From NCBI GenBank assembly GCA_028290085.1, contig JAQGKN010000026.1:1-6242 (forward strand): a stretch of 6,242 bases of DNA, read 5' to 3'. Positions 1 to 6,206 of the stretch are shown here, piece by piece (position 1 is the stretch's first letter; each line of letters begins with the position of its first letter). The position numbers and the translations under genes are program-made. The notes below the pieces were generated by a model. That model saw only the letters and a program-made list of their open reading frames with translations. It was not told the origin of the DNA and searched no databases. The stretch is from Hyphomicrobiales bacterium (GTDB lineage Bacteria; Pseudomonadota; Alphaproteobacteria; Rhizobiales; Beijerinckiaceae).

Positions 1-29
1 TGATATGCTGCAAGCAAATGATCCCGTAA

Positions 30-206
30 TGCCGGCCGCTAGACTCTGCCTCCGGGGCCGTGCCCTCGCCTACACGGCGCCGCAGGTCGATTGCCTACGT
101 GTCGGCCTACCCGACCGACGCGAACGCAAGCAAAGTTGGTCAGCGAATCAGCCTCAGCCACATAGAGGCAGAAAATGGCCGACCCGAAGCTTTTCACCTC
201 ATATAG
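30..206 (+). other. Possible 3' end of an unidentified upstream coding frame
   Basis: The frame between the TAA at 27-29 and the TAG at 204-206 is open. Its second half reads naturally (IAYVSAYPTDANASKVGQRI, then SLSHIEAENGRPEAFHLI). It would overlap the first 32 bases of the SEFIR pseudogene, a common arrangement for coupled genes. No start is visible and I do not recognise a family. The Arg-rich first half looks non-coding or shifted. This could equally be chance. Confidence 0.2.
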
Positions 207-650
207 TTGGACCAGTCCGGAGCACTAAAAGTAGGTCTTAGAACACAGTAAAGAACTTATTAACCAAGGAATCGCAGTCGTCTTAGACGAGTGGGACTTG
301 AAGGCAGGCCATGACACAAACATGTTCATGGAGACCATGGTAACCGATCCAAAAATAACAAAAATTATTCTAGTTTGTGACCAGCTTTACCTTGAAAAGG
401 CAAATAAGAGAGCGGGAGGCGCGGGCGCCGAAGGCGCAGATCCTGACGCCGGAACTCTACAGGAAGAAGGCCCAAGACAAGATTATCGCCGTCGTACGTG
501 GATGCAATCCCGACGGCTCAGCAAGTTTGCCGGCTTTTTATAGCAGCCGCAACTTCTTCGACCTGGAAGACCCATCGAAGTACGCCACCGAATTCGAGGC
601 TTTGATCGCTGGGGCGTGGGATAAACCTCTCTACGTCAAGCCAGAAACTA
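175..650 (+). pseudogene. Degraded SEFIR/TIR-like domain protein gene, truncated by an IS
   Basis: Reading from ATG 175 gives MADPKLFTSYSW, close to the FISYSW-type opening of SEFIR domains, a TIR-related family found in bacterial signalling and anti-phage proteins. The start has a good ribosome site, AGAGG at 164-168, six bases away. After His17 the same frame hits TAA at 226 and TAG at 232, then resumes with clear family sequence: VVLDEWDLKAGHDTNMFME, MVTDPKITKIILVCD and a KANKRAGGAGAE block. One extra G at 433/434 then shifts the frame; the next frame continues with AQILTPELYRKKAQDK, LPAFYSSRNFFDLEDPSKYA and WDKPLYVKPE, ending near 646. The stops look like single-base changes from Glu or Gln and from Trp, because a Trp-Val pair is typical at this point. 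The part beyond the SEFIR domain is missing, replaced by an IS5-family end. Base composition is lower in GC than paoABC. Assignment to SEFIR comes from recalled family patterns; the frame breaks are seen directly. Confidence 0.8.
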
Positions 651-938
651 GGGTCCAGACTCATAAAATGGTTGGCATGAGGATGGCCTTGTGGTTCACG
701 GCTTCCGAAAGGAAGCTACGATGAATCGGGATCCATTCTGGCTAACGGACACGCAGTTTTCGAAGATCGAGCCGCATCTACCCACCGACACGCGAGGCAA
801 GGCGAGGGTGGACGATCGGCGCGTGATCAGCGGCATCGTGCATGTGCTGAAATCAGGCGGGCGCTGGATCGACGCGCCTCCTGAACACGGCCAAGGAAGA
901 CCCTCTACAACCGCTACGTCCGCTGGGCGGCGCGAGGC
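651..938 (+). mobile_element. Left-end fragment of an IS5-family insertion sequence
   Basis: The element appears to begin right after the decayed SEFIR domain, at the CTAG at 648-651 followed by GGTCCAGACTC. IS5-group elements often target CTAR-type sites, so CTAG is a plausible target copy and the following bases a plausible left terminal repeat. The leader up to 720 and the first part of a transposase follow. Transposase similarity stops near 938, and no right end or second target copy is present, so the element is a remnant. The exact left boundary is an inference. Confidence 0.6.
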
Positions 939-974
939 GCAACGGTTCGGGTCCCTTGCGCCATTCGCTGGTAA
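721..974 (+). pseudogene. IS5-family transposase, N-terminal fragment with frameshift
   Basis: ATG 721 follows an AAGGAAG ribosome site. The product opens MNRDPFWLTDTQFSKIEPHL and continues through GKARVDDRRVISGIVHVLKS and GGRWIDAPPEHG, which is the typical N-terminal DNA-binding region of IS5-family transposases. Around 892 one base seems lost: the original frame turns to nonsense, while the frame entered at 894 gives RKTLYNRYVRWAARG, the expected continuation. Family similarity ends at about 938, and the shifted frame stops at 972-974. The whole DDE catalytic domain is missing, so no transposase activity is possible. The frameshift and truncation are read directly; the family is recognised from its conserved N-terminal pattern. 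Confidence 0.85.
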
Positions 975-1165
975 TATTCATTGATGCCCCATCCAGCGGG
1001 CCGCTGCTTCGTCCAAGTAAGCGCCTGCAAGGTGGAATCGACATTGTCGTCGTGACGGCCGTTCGGAACGACGGTTTGCGCCACACGCGAAGCGCGCTGC
1101 ACTGGTTGCAACAGCGCAATGACGTGCTCCGCGCGCCCGCAACAATGTTGCGCATTGCGCATCAT
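939..1165 (-). pseudogene. C-terminal fragment of a phage terminase large subunit
   Basis: On the minus strand the frame contains VVPNGRHDDNVDSTLQALTW followed by TKQRPAGWGINEYYQRMAQG (1072 down to about 950). FPNGxHDDxVDS followed by a Q-A-L helix and a short WGIxEYY tail is characteristic of the end of the nuclease domain in phage and prophage terminase large subunits; the paired Asp residues lie at 1046-1051. The terminase is the DNA-packaging motor and nuclease. Only about 40 residues are convincing. The part nearer the frame's ATG (1165) does not look like terminase, so the gene is cut or shifted there. Downstream the frame runs straight into antisense IS5 sequence and stops at 914-916. 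This is a relic from a prophage; the assignment rests on a short motif region. Confidence 0.6.
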
Positions 1166-1500
1166 GATGCAGAACGCGAGTATTCCTGCGCACGTTACGA
1201 TTCATCGGCCGCAACTTCTGCCGCATGTCGGAGTTCCATCTGCCGGGATTGGAGGCAGCCTTCCGCCTGCGGCAGCAGATCGTCTTTCAGATCCCGATCG
1301 CGCGTCGTGTGGATCCGGTGCTGATCACGCGCGATTACATCACGGAGAACGAGGCACAACTTCGCGCGCGCCAAATCTGTCCCAGAGGGCAGCGCGACAT
1401 CTCGGCCAGGCCGGCAAGTCGTCGATCTCAACCTTGAGCAAAAGGGTAAGCGCGTTGTGTCTACCCTTAGTTTTCGAAGTGAAGAGGATGTGAGCGCCCC
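1073..1500. other. Gene-poor interval upstream of paoA
   Basis: I see no recognisable gene here. The plus-strand frame between the stop at 1165-1167 and the stop at 1435-1437 is open for 89 codons. It holds a fairly protein-like run (FRLRQQIVFQIPIARRVDPV, then LITRDYITENEAQLRAR), which may be a fragment of an unidentified coding region. Its only internal ATG (1225) has no clear ribosome site. In another frame from about 1364 to the stop near 1490, an open run crosses the end of this one, which could mean a frameshifted relic. The paoABC promoter should lie in the last part of this interval, but I cannot point to convincing -35 and -10 boxes. Confidence 0.3.
1442..1468. repeat. Short inverted repeat upstream of paoA
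   Basis: AAGGGTA at 1442-1448 is complementary to TACCCTT at 1462-1468, a perfect 7-base stem with a 13-base loop, followed by AGTTTT. It lies about 30 bases before the paoA start. It could be an operator for a dimeric regulator, or a weak terminator for upstream transcription. The stem is short enough to arise by chance. Confidence 0.2.
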
Positions 1501-2154
1501 ATGTCGAAAGAACCAGATGCAGGACTTTCGCGCCGTCGGGTTCTCGCCGTCGGCGCCGCTTCCTTGGCAACAGCTCTGCCAGCGGCACGCAGCGAGGCAC
1601 AGCCCGCGGCGGCTGGTAACGCCAGCGACTCGCCCGGTGGTTTGGTGCACGCTGTTTCGTTCAATGTAAACGGCAGCGAGCAAAGGCTGGACCTTGATGC
1701 TCGCACCACGCTTCTCGATGCGTTGCGAGAGCATATGCGCCTGACTGGCACCAAGAAGGGTTGCGACCATGGACAGTGCGGAGCGTGTACAGTCATCGTG
1801 GACGGTCGTCGGATCAATTCCTGCCTCTCTCTGGCGGTGATGCATGAAGGTGCGAGGATCACCACAATCGAAGGCCTGGGCACACCCGACAAGCTTCACC
1901 CGATGCAGGCTGCCTTCATCGAACATGATGCCTACCAGTGTGGTTATTGCACACCGGGCCAAATCTGTTCGGCGGTCGCGGTGCTCGACGAGATCAGGGC
2001 GGGCGTGCCCAGTCACGCGAGCGAAAGTCTTCTCGATCGGCCGCAGGCGAATAACACGGAAATGCGAGAGCGCATGAGCGGCAATATTTGCCGTTGCGGT
2101 GCCTATTCCAACATCGCCGAGGCCATGGCTGAAGTGGCGGGGAGGGATGTATGA
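1501..2154 (+). CDS. paoA: Aldehyde oxidoreductase, [2Fe-2S] subunit with Tat signal (PaoA/YagT-like)
   Basis: This 217-residue protein is the electron-transfer subunit of a periplasmic xanthine-oxidase-family aldehyde oxidoreductase. It passes electrons from the molybdenum centre in PaoC towards FAD in PaoB. Residues 10-33 form a twin-arginine signal (SRRRVL, then a hydrophobic Ala-rich stretch ending near ARSEA), which should carry the folded complex to the periplasm, as known for the E. coli enzyme. A plant-type ferredoxin domain follows, with cluster ligands Cys88, Cys93, Cys96 and Cys108 (CDHGQCGAC). The helical second-cluster domain has Cys147 and Cys150 (QCGYC) and Cys197 and Cys199 (NICRCGAY). 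The match to E. coli PaoA is strong over the whole mature part. ATG 1501 is the only sensible start, because the frame has a stop at 1480-1482; a purine-rich AGAGGA at 1483-1488 is a rather distant ribosome site. The stop overlaps the paoB start by four bases (ATGA), indicating translational coupling. Confidence 0.95.
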   Translation: MSKEPDAGLSRRRVLAVGAASLATALPAARSEAQPAAAGNASDSPGGLVHAVSFNVNGSEQRLDLDARTTLLDALREHMRLTGTKKGCDHGQCGACTVIVDGRRINSCLSLAVMHEGARITTIEGLGTPDKLHPMQAAFIEHDAYQCGYCTPGQICSAVAVLDEIRAGVPSHASESLLDRPQANNTEMRERMSGNICRCGAYSNIAEAMAEVAGRDV

Positions 2155-3101
2155 AGCCTTTCACCTATGAGCGAGCCTCATCTGCAGCAGATGCCGCTGA
2201 CAAGGCAGGTCGCGCCCCCGGGTCGAAGTTCATTGCGGGCGGCACCAATCTTCTGGATCTGATGAAGCTCCAGATCGAAGCGCCGAACCATCTGATCGAC
2301 ATCAACGGCCTCGACCTGGATAAGATCGAGTCAATGCCGGACGGCGGTCTTCGGATCGGCGCGCTGGTGCGAAACACCGATCTGGCAGCCGACATGAGGG
2401 TGCGGCGCGATTATGCGATGTTGTCGCGCGCCTTGCTGGCGGGCGCGTCGGGACAGCTGCGGAATAAGGCGACGACGGCGGGAAACCTGCTTCAGCGTAC
2501 GCGCTGCCCGTATTTCTACGATACGAACATGCCGTGCAACAAACGTCAGCCCGGAAGTGGCTGCTCCGCCATTGGCGGATACACCCGGCAGCTCGGGGTT
2601 GTCGGGGTGAGCGACGCCTGCATCGCCACTCATCCAAGCGACATGGCGGTCGCGATGCGTGCGCTCGACGCAACTGTTGAGACGGTCCGCGCCGACAAAA
2701 GCAGCCGAGCCGTTCCGATCGCGGAATTTCACCGGTTGCCGGGCGACACGCCCCACATCGAGACCGTCCTCGAACCCGGCGAACTGATCACGGCCGTCAC
2801 CCTGCCGAAAGCGATCGGCGGAAAGCAATACTACCGCAAGGTGCGCGACCGAGCCTCATATGCCTTTGCTCTGGTCTCGATCGCCGCGGTCGTCCAGCCG
2901 GATGGAAGCGGCCGGGTGGCGGTGGGCGGCATCGCCCATAAGCCGTGGCGCATCGAGGCGGCCGAGACGAACATGCTCCGCGGCGCCAAGCCTGTCGCCG
3001 AGCAATTGCTGGCGGATGCCAGGCCGACCCGTGCCAATGCATTCAAGCTGCCGCTTGTGGAGCGCACGCTCGCGGCGGTTCTTGCCGAGGCGAGGACCTG
3101 A
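2151..3101 (+). CDS. paoB: Aldehyde oxidoreductase, FAD-binding subunit with [4Fe-4S] cysteines (PaoB/YagS-like)
   Basis: This 316-residue protein is the FAD subunit of the PaoABC aldehyde oxidoreductase, close to the E. coli length. The N-terminal flavin-binding region shows [14 protein letters not shown] (26-39) and the TTAGNL loop (108-113), typical of the CO-dehydrogenase/xanthine-dehydrogenase FAD family. A PaoB-specific insertion carries Cys119, Cys129, Cys138 and Cys157 ([18 protein letters not shown] and [11 protein letters not shown]). In the characterised E. coli enzyme this region holds an additional [4Fe-4S] cluster, so the ligand set looks complete. The C-terminal part has [16 protein letters not shown] and [13 protein letters not shown], both highly conserved in the family. 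An ideal ribosome site, GGAGGG at 2141-2146, precedes the ATG, which overlaps the paoA stop. paoC starts two bases after this stop, so the three genes are surely co-transcribed. Confidence 0.95.
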   Translation: MKPFTYERASSAADAADKAGRAPGSKFIAGGTNLLDLMKLQIEAPNHLIDINGLDLDKIESMPDGGLRIGALVRNTDLAADMRVRRDYAMLSRALLAGASGQLRNKATTAGNLLQRTRCPYFYDTNMPCNKRQPGSGCSAIGGYTRQLGVVGVSDACIATHPSDMAVAMRALDATVETVRADKSSRAVPIAEFHRLPGDTPHIETVLEPGELITAVTLPKAIGGKQYYRKVRDRASYAFALVSIAAVVQPDGSGRVAVGGIAHKPWRIEAAETNMLRGAKPVAEQLLADARPTRANAFKLPLVERTLAAVLAEART

Positions 3102-3103
3102 TC

Positions 3104-5323
3104 ATGAAGTTCGAGACACCCGCCGCGCAAAATCCCATCGATCAGCTGAAGGTCATCGGCAAACCGGCCGATCGGATTGACGGGAAATTCAAGACCACGG
3201 GAACCGCCCCATATGCCTACGAGCGTCACGACGTCGCGGCAGACCAGGCCTATGGCTTCATCGTCGGCGCAGCGATTGCGAAAGGCCGCATAAGTAGGGT
3301 CGACGCGGCGGAGGCGAAGCGCGCCCCGGGCGTCATAGCGGTGGTCACGACGCTCGACATGCCGCGCCTCGGCCGCGGACGAATGAACGCCGCATATCTC
3401 TTCGGCGGCGCCGACGTCCAGCACTATCATCAGGCGATCGCCATCGTTGTCGCCGAGACGTTCGAGCAAGCCCGGTTCGCGGCATCGCTCCTTCGCGTCG
3501 ACTATGCGCGCGCGCAAGGTCGCTATGACCTTGCGGAAGAATCCAAACGCGCCGAGTTAAAGGGGGAAGACACCGACGAGGGCACCAGCGCGCCTCCTCT
3601 TCAGCGGACAGGCGACTTCGAGGCTGCCTTTGCGGCGGTCCCGGTGAAGCTCGACGCGGAATACACTACGCCCGACCAGAGCCACGCCATGATGGAGCCG
3701 CACTCCAGCCTCGCTGTGTGGGAGGGTGACAGGCTGACGCTCTGGACATCCAATCAGATGATCAACTGGGGAAAGGGCGATCTTGCGAAGACGCTCGGCA
3801 TTCCCGAACAGAGCGTGCGGCTAATCTCACCCTATGTCGGCGGCGGATTTGGTGGGAAGCTGTTCGTGAGGTCCGATGCAGCGCTGGCGGCGCTTGGGGC
3901 CAAGGCTGCCCGGCGGCCCGTGAAGGTGGCCCTGACGCGCCCCATCATGGCCAACAACACCACTCACCGGCCAGCCACCATCCAGCGGATCCGCATCGGC
4001 GCGACCCCGGAAGGCAAGATTAGGGCCATCGCCCACGAAAGCACGTCCGGCAACCTGCCAGATGGAAAACTCGAGACGGCGGTCTCCCAGACGAGGCTAT
4101 TATATGGGGGTGCCAACCGCATGACCTCGATGCGGCTGGCACTTCTCGACCTACCCGAGGGCAACTCCATGCGAGCGCCAGGCGAGGCGCCAGGCCTGAT
4201 GGCGCTTGAGATCGCCATGGACGAAATGGCAGAGAAGCTCCACATGGATCCGGTCGAGTTCCGGATCATGAACGACACGCAGGTCGACCCGGAAAATCCG
4301 CAGCGGCCCTTCTCCTATCGCAATCTGGTCGGATGTCTTCGCTTGGGCGCCGAGCGGTTCGGCTGGAGCCGACGCGATCCAACACCCGCGATGACAAGAG
4401 ACGGGCAATGGATGATCGGCATGGGCGTCGCTGGCGGCTTCCGCAACAACCTGCTGACCAAGTCCGCCGCTCGAGTTGCAATAGACAAGGCAGGCATCGT
4501 AACCGTCACGACCGACATGACGGACATCGGCACTGGGAGTTACACGATCATCGCACAGACCGCCGCGGAGATGCTGGGCGTGCCTCTGGACCATGTACGC
4601 GTGCTGCTCGGGGACTCAAACTCGCCGATCTCCTCTGGATCCGGCGGCCAATGGGGCGGCAACAATTCGACGGCAGGTGTATACGCCGCCTGCGTGAAGC
4701 TACGGGAGGCGATCGCCCAGAACCTCGGCTTCAATGAGCGCGACGTGCTATTCGCCGATGGGCAGGTGCGGTCCGGCAACCGCGCGCTGTCGCTGGCGGA
4801 GGCTGCTGGCGACCCCGGCCTGTCGGCGGAGGACGGCATCGAGTACGGCGACCTCGGGAAGAAATACCAGCAGTCGACCTTTGCGGGCCACTTTGTCGAG
4901 GTGGGCGTCGACGTCGCAACGGGGGAAATTCGGGTCAGACGTATGCTGGCGGTCTGCTCGGCGGGACGCATCCTCAATCCCAAAACCGCGCGCAGCCAGG
5001 TGATCGGCGCGATGACTATGGGAGTCGGCGCAGCGCTGATGGAAGAGCTCGCCGTTGACAAGCGGCTCGGCTTTTTCGTCAATCACGATCTCGCAAGTTA
5101 TGAAGTACCGGTGCATGCTGACATCCCCCATCAGGAGGTGATCTTTCTGGACGAAGTGGACCCGATGTCCTCGCCCATGAAGGCCAAGGGCGTCGGCGAA
5201 CTCGGTCTGTGCGGCGTCGGTGCGGCGGTGGCTAACGCCGTCTACAACGCGACCGGCGTCCGTGTGCGGGATTACCCGATCACACTCGACAAGCTCATCG
5301 AGCGCCTGCCCGAGATCGTGTGA
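3104..5323 (+). CDS. paoC: Aldehyde oxidoreductase, molybdenum cofactor-binding subunit (PaoC/YagR-like)
   Basis: This 739-residue catalytic subunit oxidises aldehydes, including aromatic ones in the E. coli homologue, to carboxylic acids using molybdopterin cytosine dinucleotide. The frame is open further upstream, but ATG 3104 is chosen because MKFETPAAQNPIDQLKVIGK matches the E. coli start and a GAGG lies eight bases before it. Seen motifs: GGGFGGK at 246-252, MRAPGEAPG at 356-364, DIGTGSYT around 474-481, a GSGGQWG cofactor loop, and MKAKGVGELGLCG near the end. Glu699 in GVGE corresponds to the catalytic Glu692 of E. coli PaoC, and Arg447 in GGFRNN to the substrate-binding Arg440; both differ by the same seven residues, so the alignment is consistent. 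There is no signal peptide of its own, and export would depend on PaoA. The cofactor chaperone gene paoD, which follows paoC in E. coli, is not present. Confidence 0.95.
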   Translation: MKFETPAAQNPIDQLKVIGKPADRIDGKFKTTGTAPYAYERHDVAADQAYGFIVGAAIAKGRISRVDAAEAKRAPGVIAVVTTLDMPRLGRGRMNAAYLFGGADVQHYHQAIAIVVAETFEQARFAASLLRVDYARAQGRYDLAEESKRAELKGEDTDEGTSAPPLQRTGDFEAAFAAVPVKLDAEYTTPDQSHAMMEPHSSLAVWEGDRLTLWTSNQMINWGKGDLAKTLGIPEQSVRLISPYVGGGFGGKLFVRSDAALAALGAKAARRPVKVALTRPIMANNTTHRPATIQRIRIGATPEGKIRAIAHESTSGNLPDGKLETAVSQTRLLYGGANRMTSMRLALLDLPEGNSMRAPGEAPGLMALEIAMDEMAEKLHMDPVEFRIMNDTQVDPENPQRPFSYRNLVGCLRLGAERFGWSRRDPTPAMTRDGQWMIGMGVAGGFRNNLLTKSAARVAIDKAGIVTVTTDMTDIGTGSYTIIAQTAAEMLGVPLDHVRVLLGDSNSPISSGSGGQWGGNNSTAGVYAACVKLREAIAQNLGFNERDVLFADGQVRSGNRALSLAEAAGDPGLSAEDGIEYGDLGKKYQQSTFAGHFVEVGVDVATGEIRVRRMLAVCSAGRILNPKTARSQVIGAMTMGVGAALMEELAVDKRLGFFVNHDLASYEVPVHADIPHQEVIFLDEVDPMSSPMKAKGVGELGLCGVGAAVANAVYNATGVRVRDYPITLDKLIERLPEIV

Positions 5324-5421
5324 CGGGTGGTCATCGGGCGCAGTCCGCCCTTGTCCCGCAGGGCGCACCGCATCGTCTGGAGACGGGCCAGAGTACCAGC
5401 GGATTACTGTCCCGCCGGTAA
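5324..5421. other. paoC-IS junction segment
   Basis: This short segment carries no recognisable gene and does not resemble the start of paoD. It contains CGCCCT at 5346-5351 and AGGGCG at 5360-5365, a 6-base stem with an 8-base loop and no T-run. That might be a weak end-of-operon hairpin, but it is not a convincing terminator. Confidence 0.3.
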
Positions 5422-5820
5422 TGCGACAACACTGAGGTACACCACAAGCCTCGGCAGCTCAGCGACAATGGCCCCAGCTACATCGCGGGGGAACTGGCGG
5501 ACTATGTCGAGGCCCAACGCATGAGCCATGTCCGGGGCGCTCCAATGCATCCCCAGACCCAGGGCAAGATCGAGCGCTGGCACCAGACCTTGAAGAGTCG
5601 CATCCTCTTGGAAAACTACTTCCTGCCCGGTGACCTCGAGGCCCAGATCGGCTCCTTCGTCGAGTGCTACAACCACCGGCGCTACCACGAGAGGATCGAC
5701 AACGTGACGCCAGCCGACGCCTACTTCGGCAGGGCCGCAGCCATCATAAAACAGCGCGAAAGGATCAAACGCCAGACTATCCAACATCGGCGCTTGCAGC
5801 ACCGCAAGATCGCCGCTTAA
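5422..5820 (+). pseudogene. IS3-family OrfB transposase, C-terminal fragment
   Basis: Without a proper start, the frame reads VHHKPRQLSDNGPSYIAGEL, then MSHVRGAPMHPQTQGKIERW, CYNHRRYHERIDNVTPADAY and a basic end ...HRRLQHRKIAA before TAA at 5818-5820. This is the rve/integrase core end of IS3 OrfB. The Asp of SDNG (5464-5466) and the Glu of GKIERW (5572-5574) are separated by exactly 35 residues, the D(35)E spacing expected for this family. The first catalytic Asp and all N-terminal parts are missing, so the protein cannot be active. An ATG at 5521 could start a 99-residue product but falls inside the catalytic core and is unlikely to be a real start. Confidence 0.88.
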
Positions 5821-5894
5821 CATCAACACCAAGACGAGGCCGACACTCCGCTAATCTAAGCCGCAATCTGAGCCAAATGTTCTGACGACGGACA
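5422..5894 (+). mobile_element. Right-end fragment of an IS3-family insertion sequence
   Basis: The segment contains the last part of an IS3-type OrfB transposase, followed by a short untranslated tail. The tail reads ...GAGCCAAATGTTCTGACGA and then CGGACA at 5889-5894; IS3 ends characteristically close with CA, so 5894 is the likely right tip. No left end and no OrfA are in the window. The left border at about 5422 is where transposase similarity begins, just after an in-frame TAA at 5419-5421. The right tip is inferred from the family's usual end and not from a matching left repeat. Confidence 0.65.
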
Positions 5895-5910
5895 CGACAC
5901 AATCCCGCCC

Positions 5911-6144
5911 TCACGCTGTAAGAGGACCGATCGCCAGATTGATCAGGTGGGTTGATTCAGCGACGTTGGAATGAGGGGTTCTTGTCTTAAGCCAGTCCAC
6001 AGAACGACCTGAGCGGTACTTAGATCCGGTATGCATCGAGACGGTTCCCTCCAGCTTTTTATCAGCCCTTTTCGATAGCTTAACCGTGCCGACATCAAGT
6101 TTTTTACTGCCCTGCACTGAACAAAGTAGATCCTGCGCTCTCAT
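5911..6144 (-). pseudogene. Remnant resembling an ATP-dependent DNA ligase catalytic domain
   Basis: The minus-strand frame of 77 residues contains KLEGTVSMHTG (30-40), then SKYRSGRSVDWLKTRTP (41-57). In ATP-dependent DNA ligases, especially the LigD-like forms common in rhizobia, the adenylation domain ends with LEGIVSK, a short linker, then YRSGRSxDWLKxKxP. The similarity therefore covers the last nucleotide-binding motif and the basic patch after it (about 5974-6054). The Lys that normally closes the EGIVSK motif is Met37 here. Nothing upstream in the frame (stop at 6163-6165) restores the rest of a ligase, so this is a fragment and not a functional enzyme. The alternative is a small unrelated protein; the tail after residue 57 does not help to decide. 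Confidence 0.55.
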
Positions 6145-6206
6145 AGAACCGCCGAGCGGTGACTACATAGAAAATGAAATGCGCATTCAGCGATGGGGAG
6201 GTTATG

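Noticed and set aside
1195..2016. Long minus-strand open frame of 273 codons opposite paoA
   Set aside because: It is antisense to a well-supported gene, its residues show no family pattern, and long antisense frames are expected in GC-rich coding DNA.
2945..3103. In-frame upstream extension of paoC to an ATG at 2945
   Set aside because: The extension lies wholly inside paoB, is low-complexity and Arg-rich, and has no counterpart in known PaoC proteins; ATG 3104 has a ribosome site and a matching N-terminus.
2831..3517. Minus-strand open frame of 228 codons across the paoB/paoC boundary
   Set aside because: It is a shadow of two strongly supported plus-strand genes and has no recognisable motif or ribosome site.
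5346..5365. Hairpin after paoC as a rho-independent terminator
   Set aside because: The stem is only six base pairs and is not followed by a T-run, so it is not a supportable terminator.
4540..5368. Overlapping minus-strand open frames opposite the end of paoC
   Set aside because: They mirror the codon pattern of paoC and contain Ser/Arg/Pro-rich sequence typical of antisense translation.
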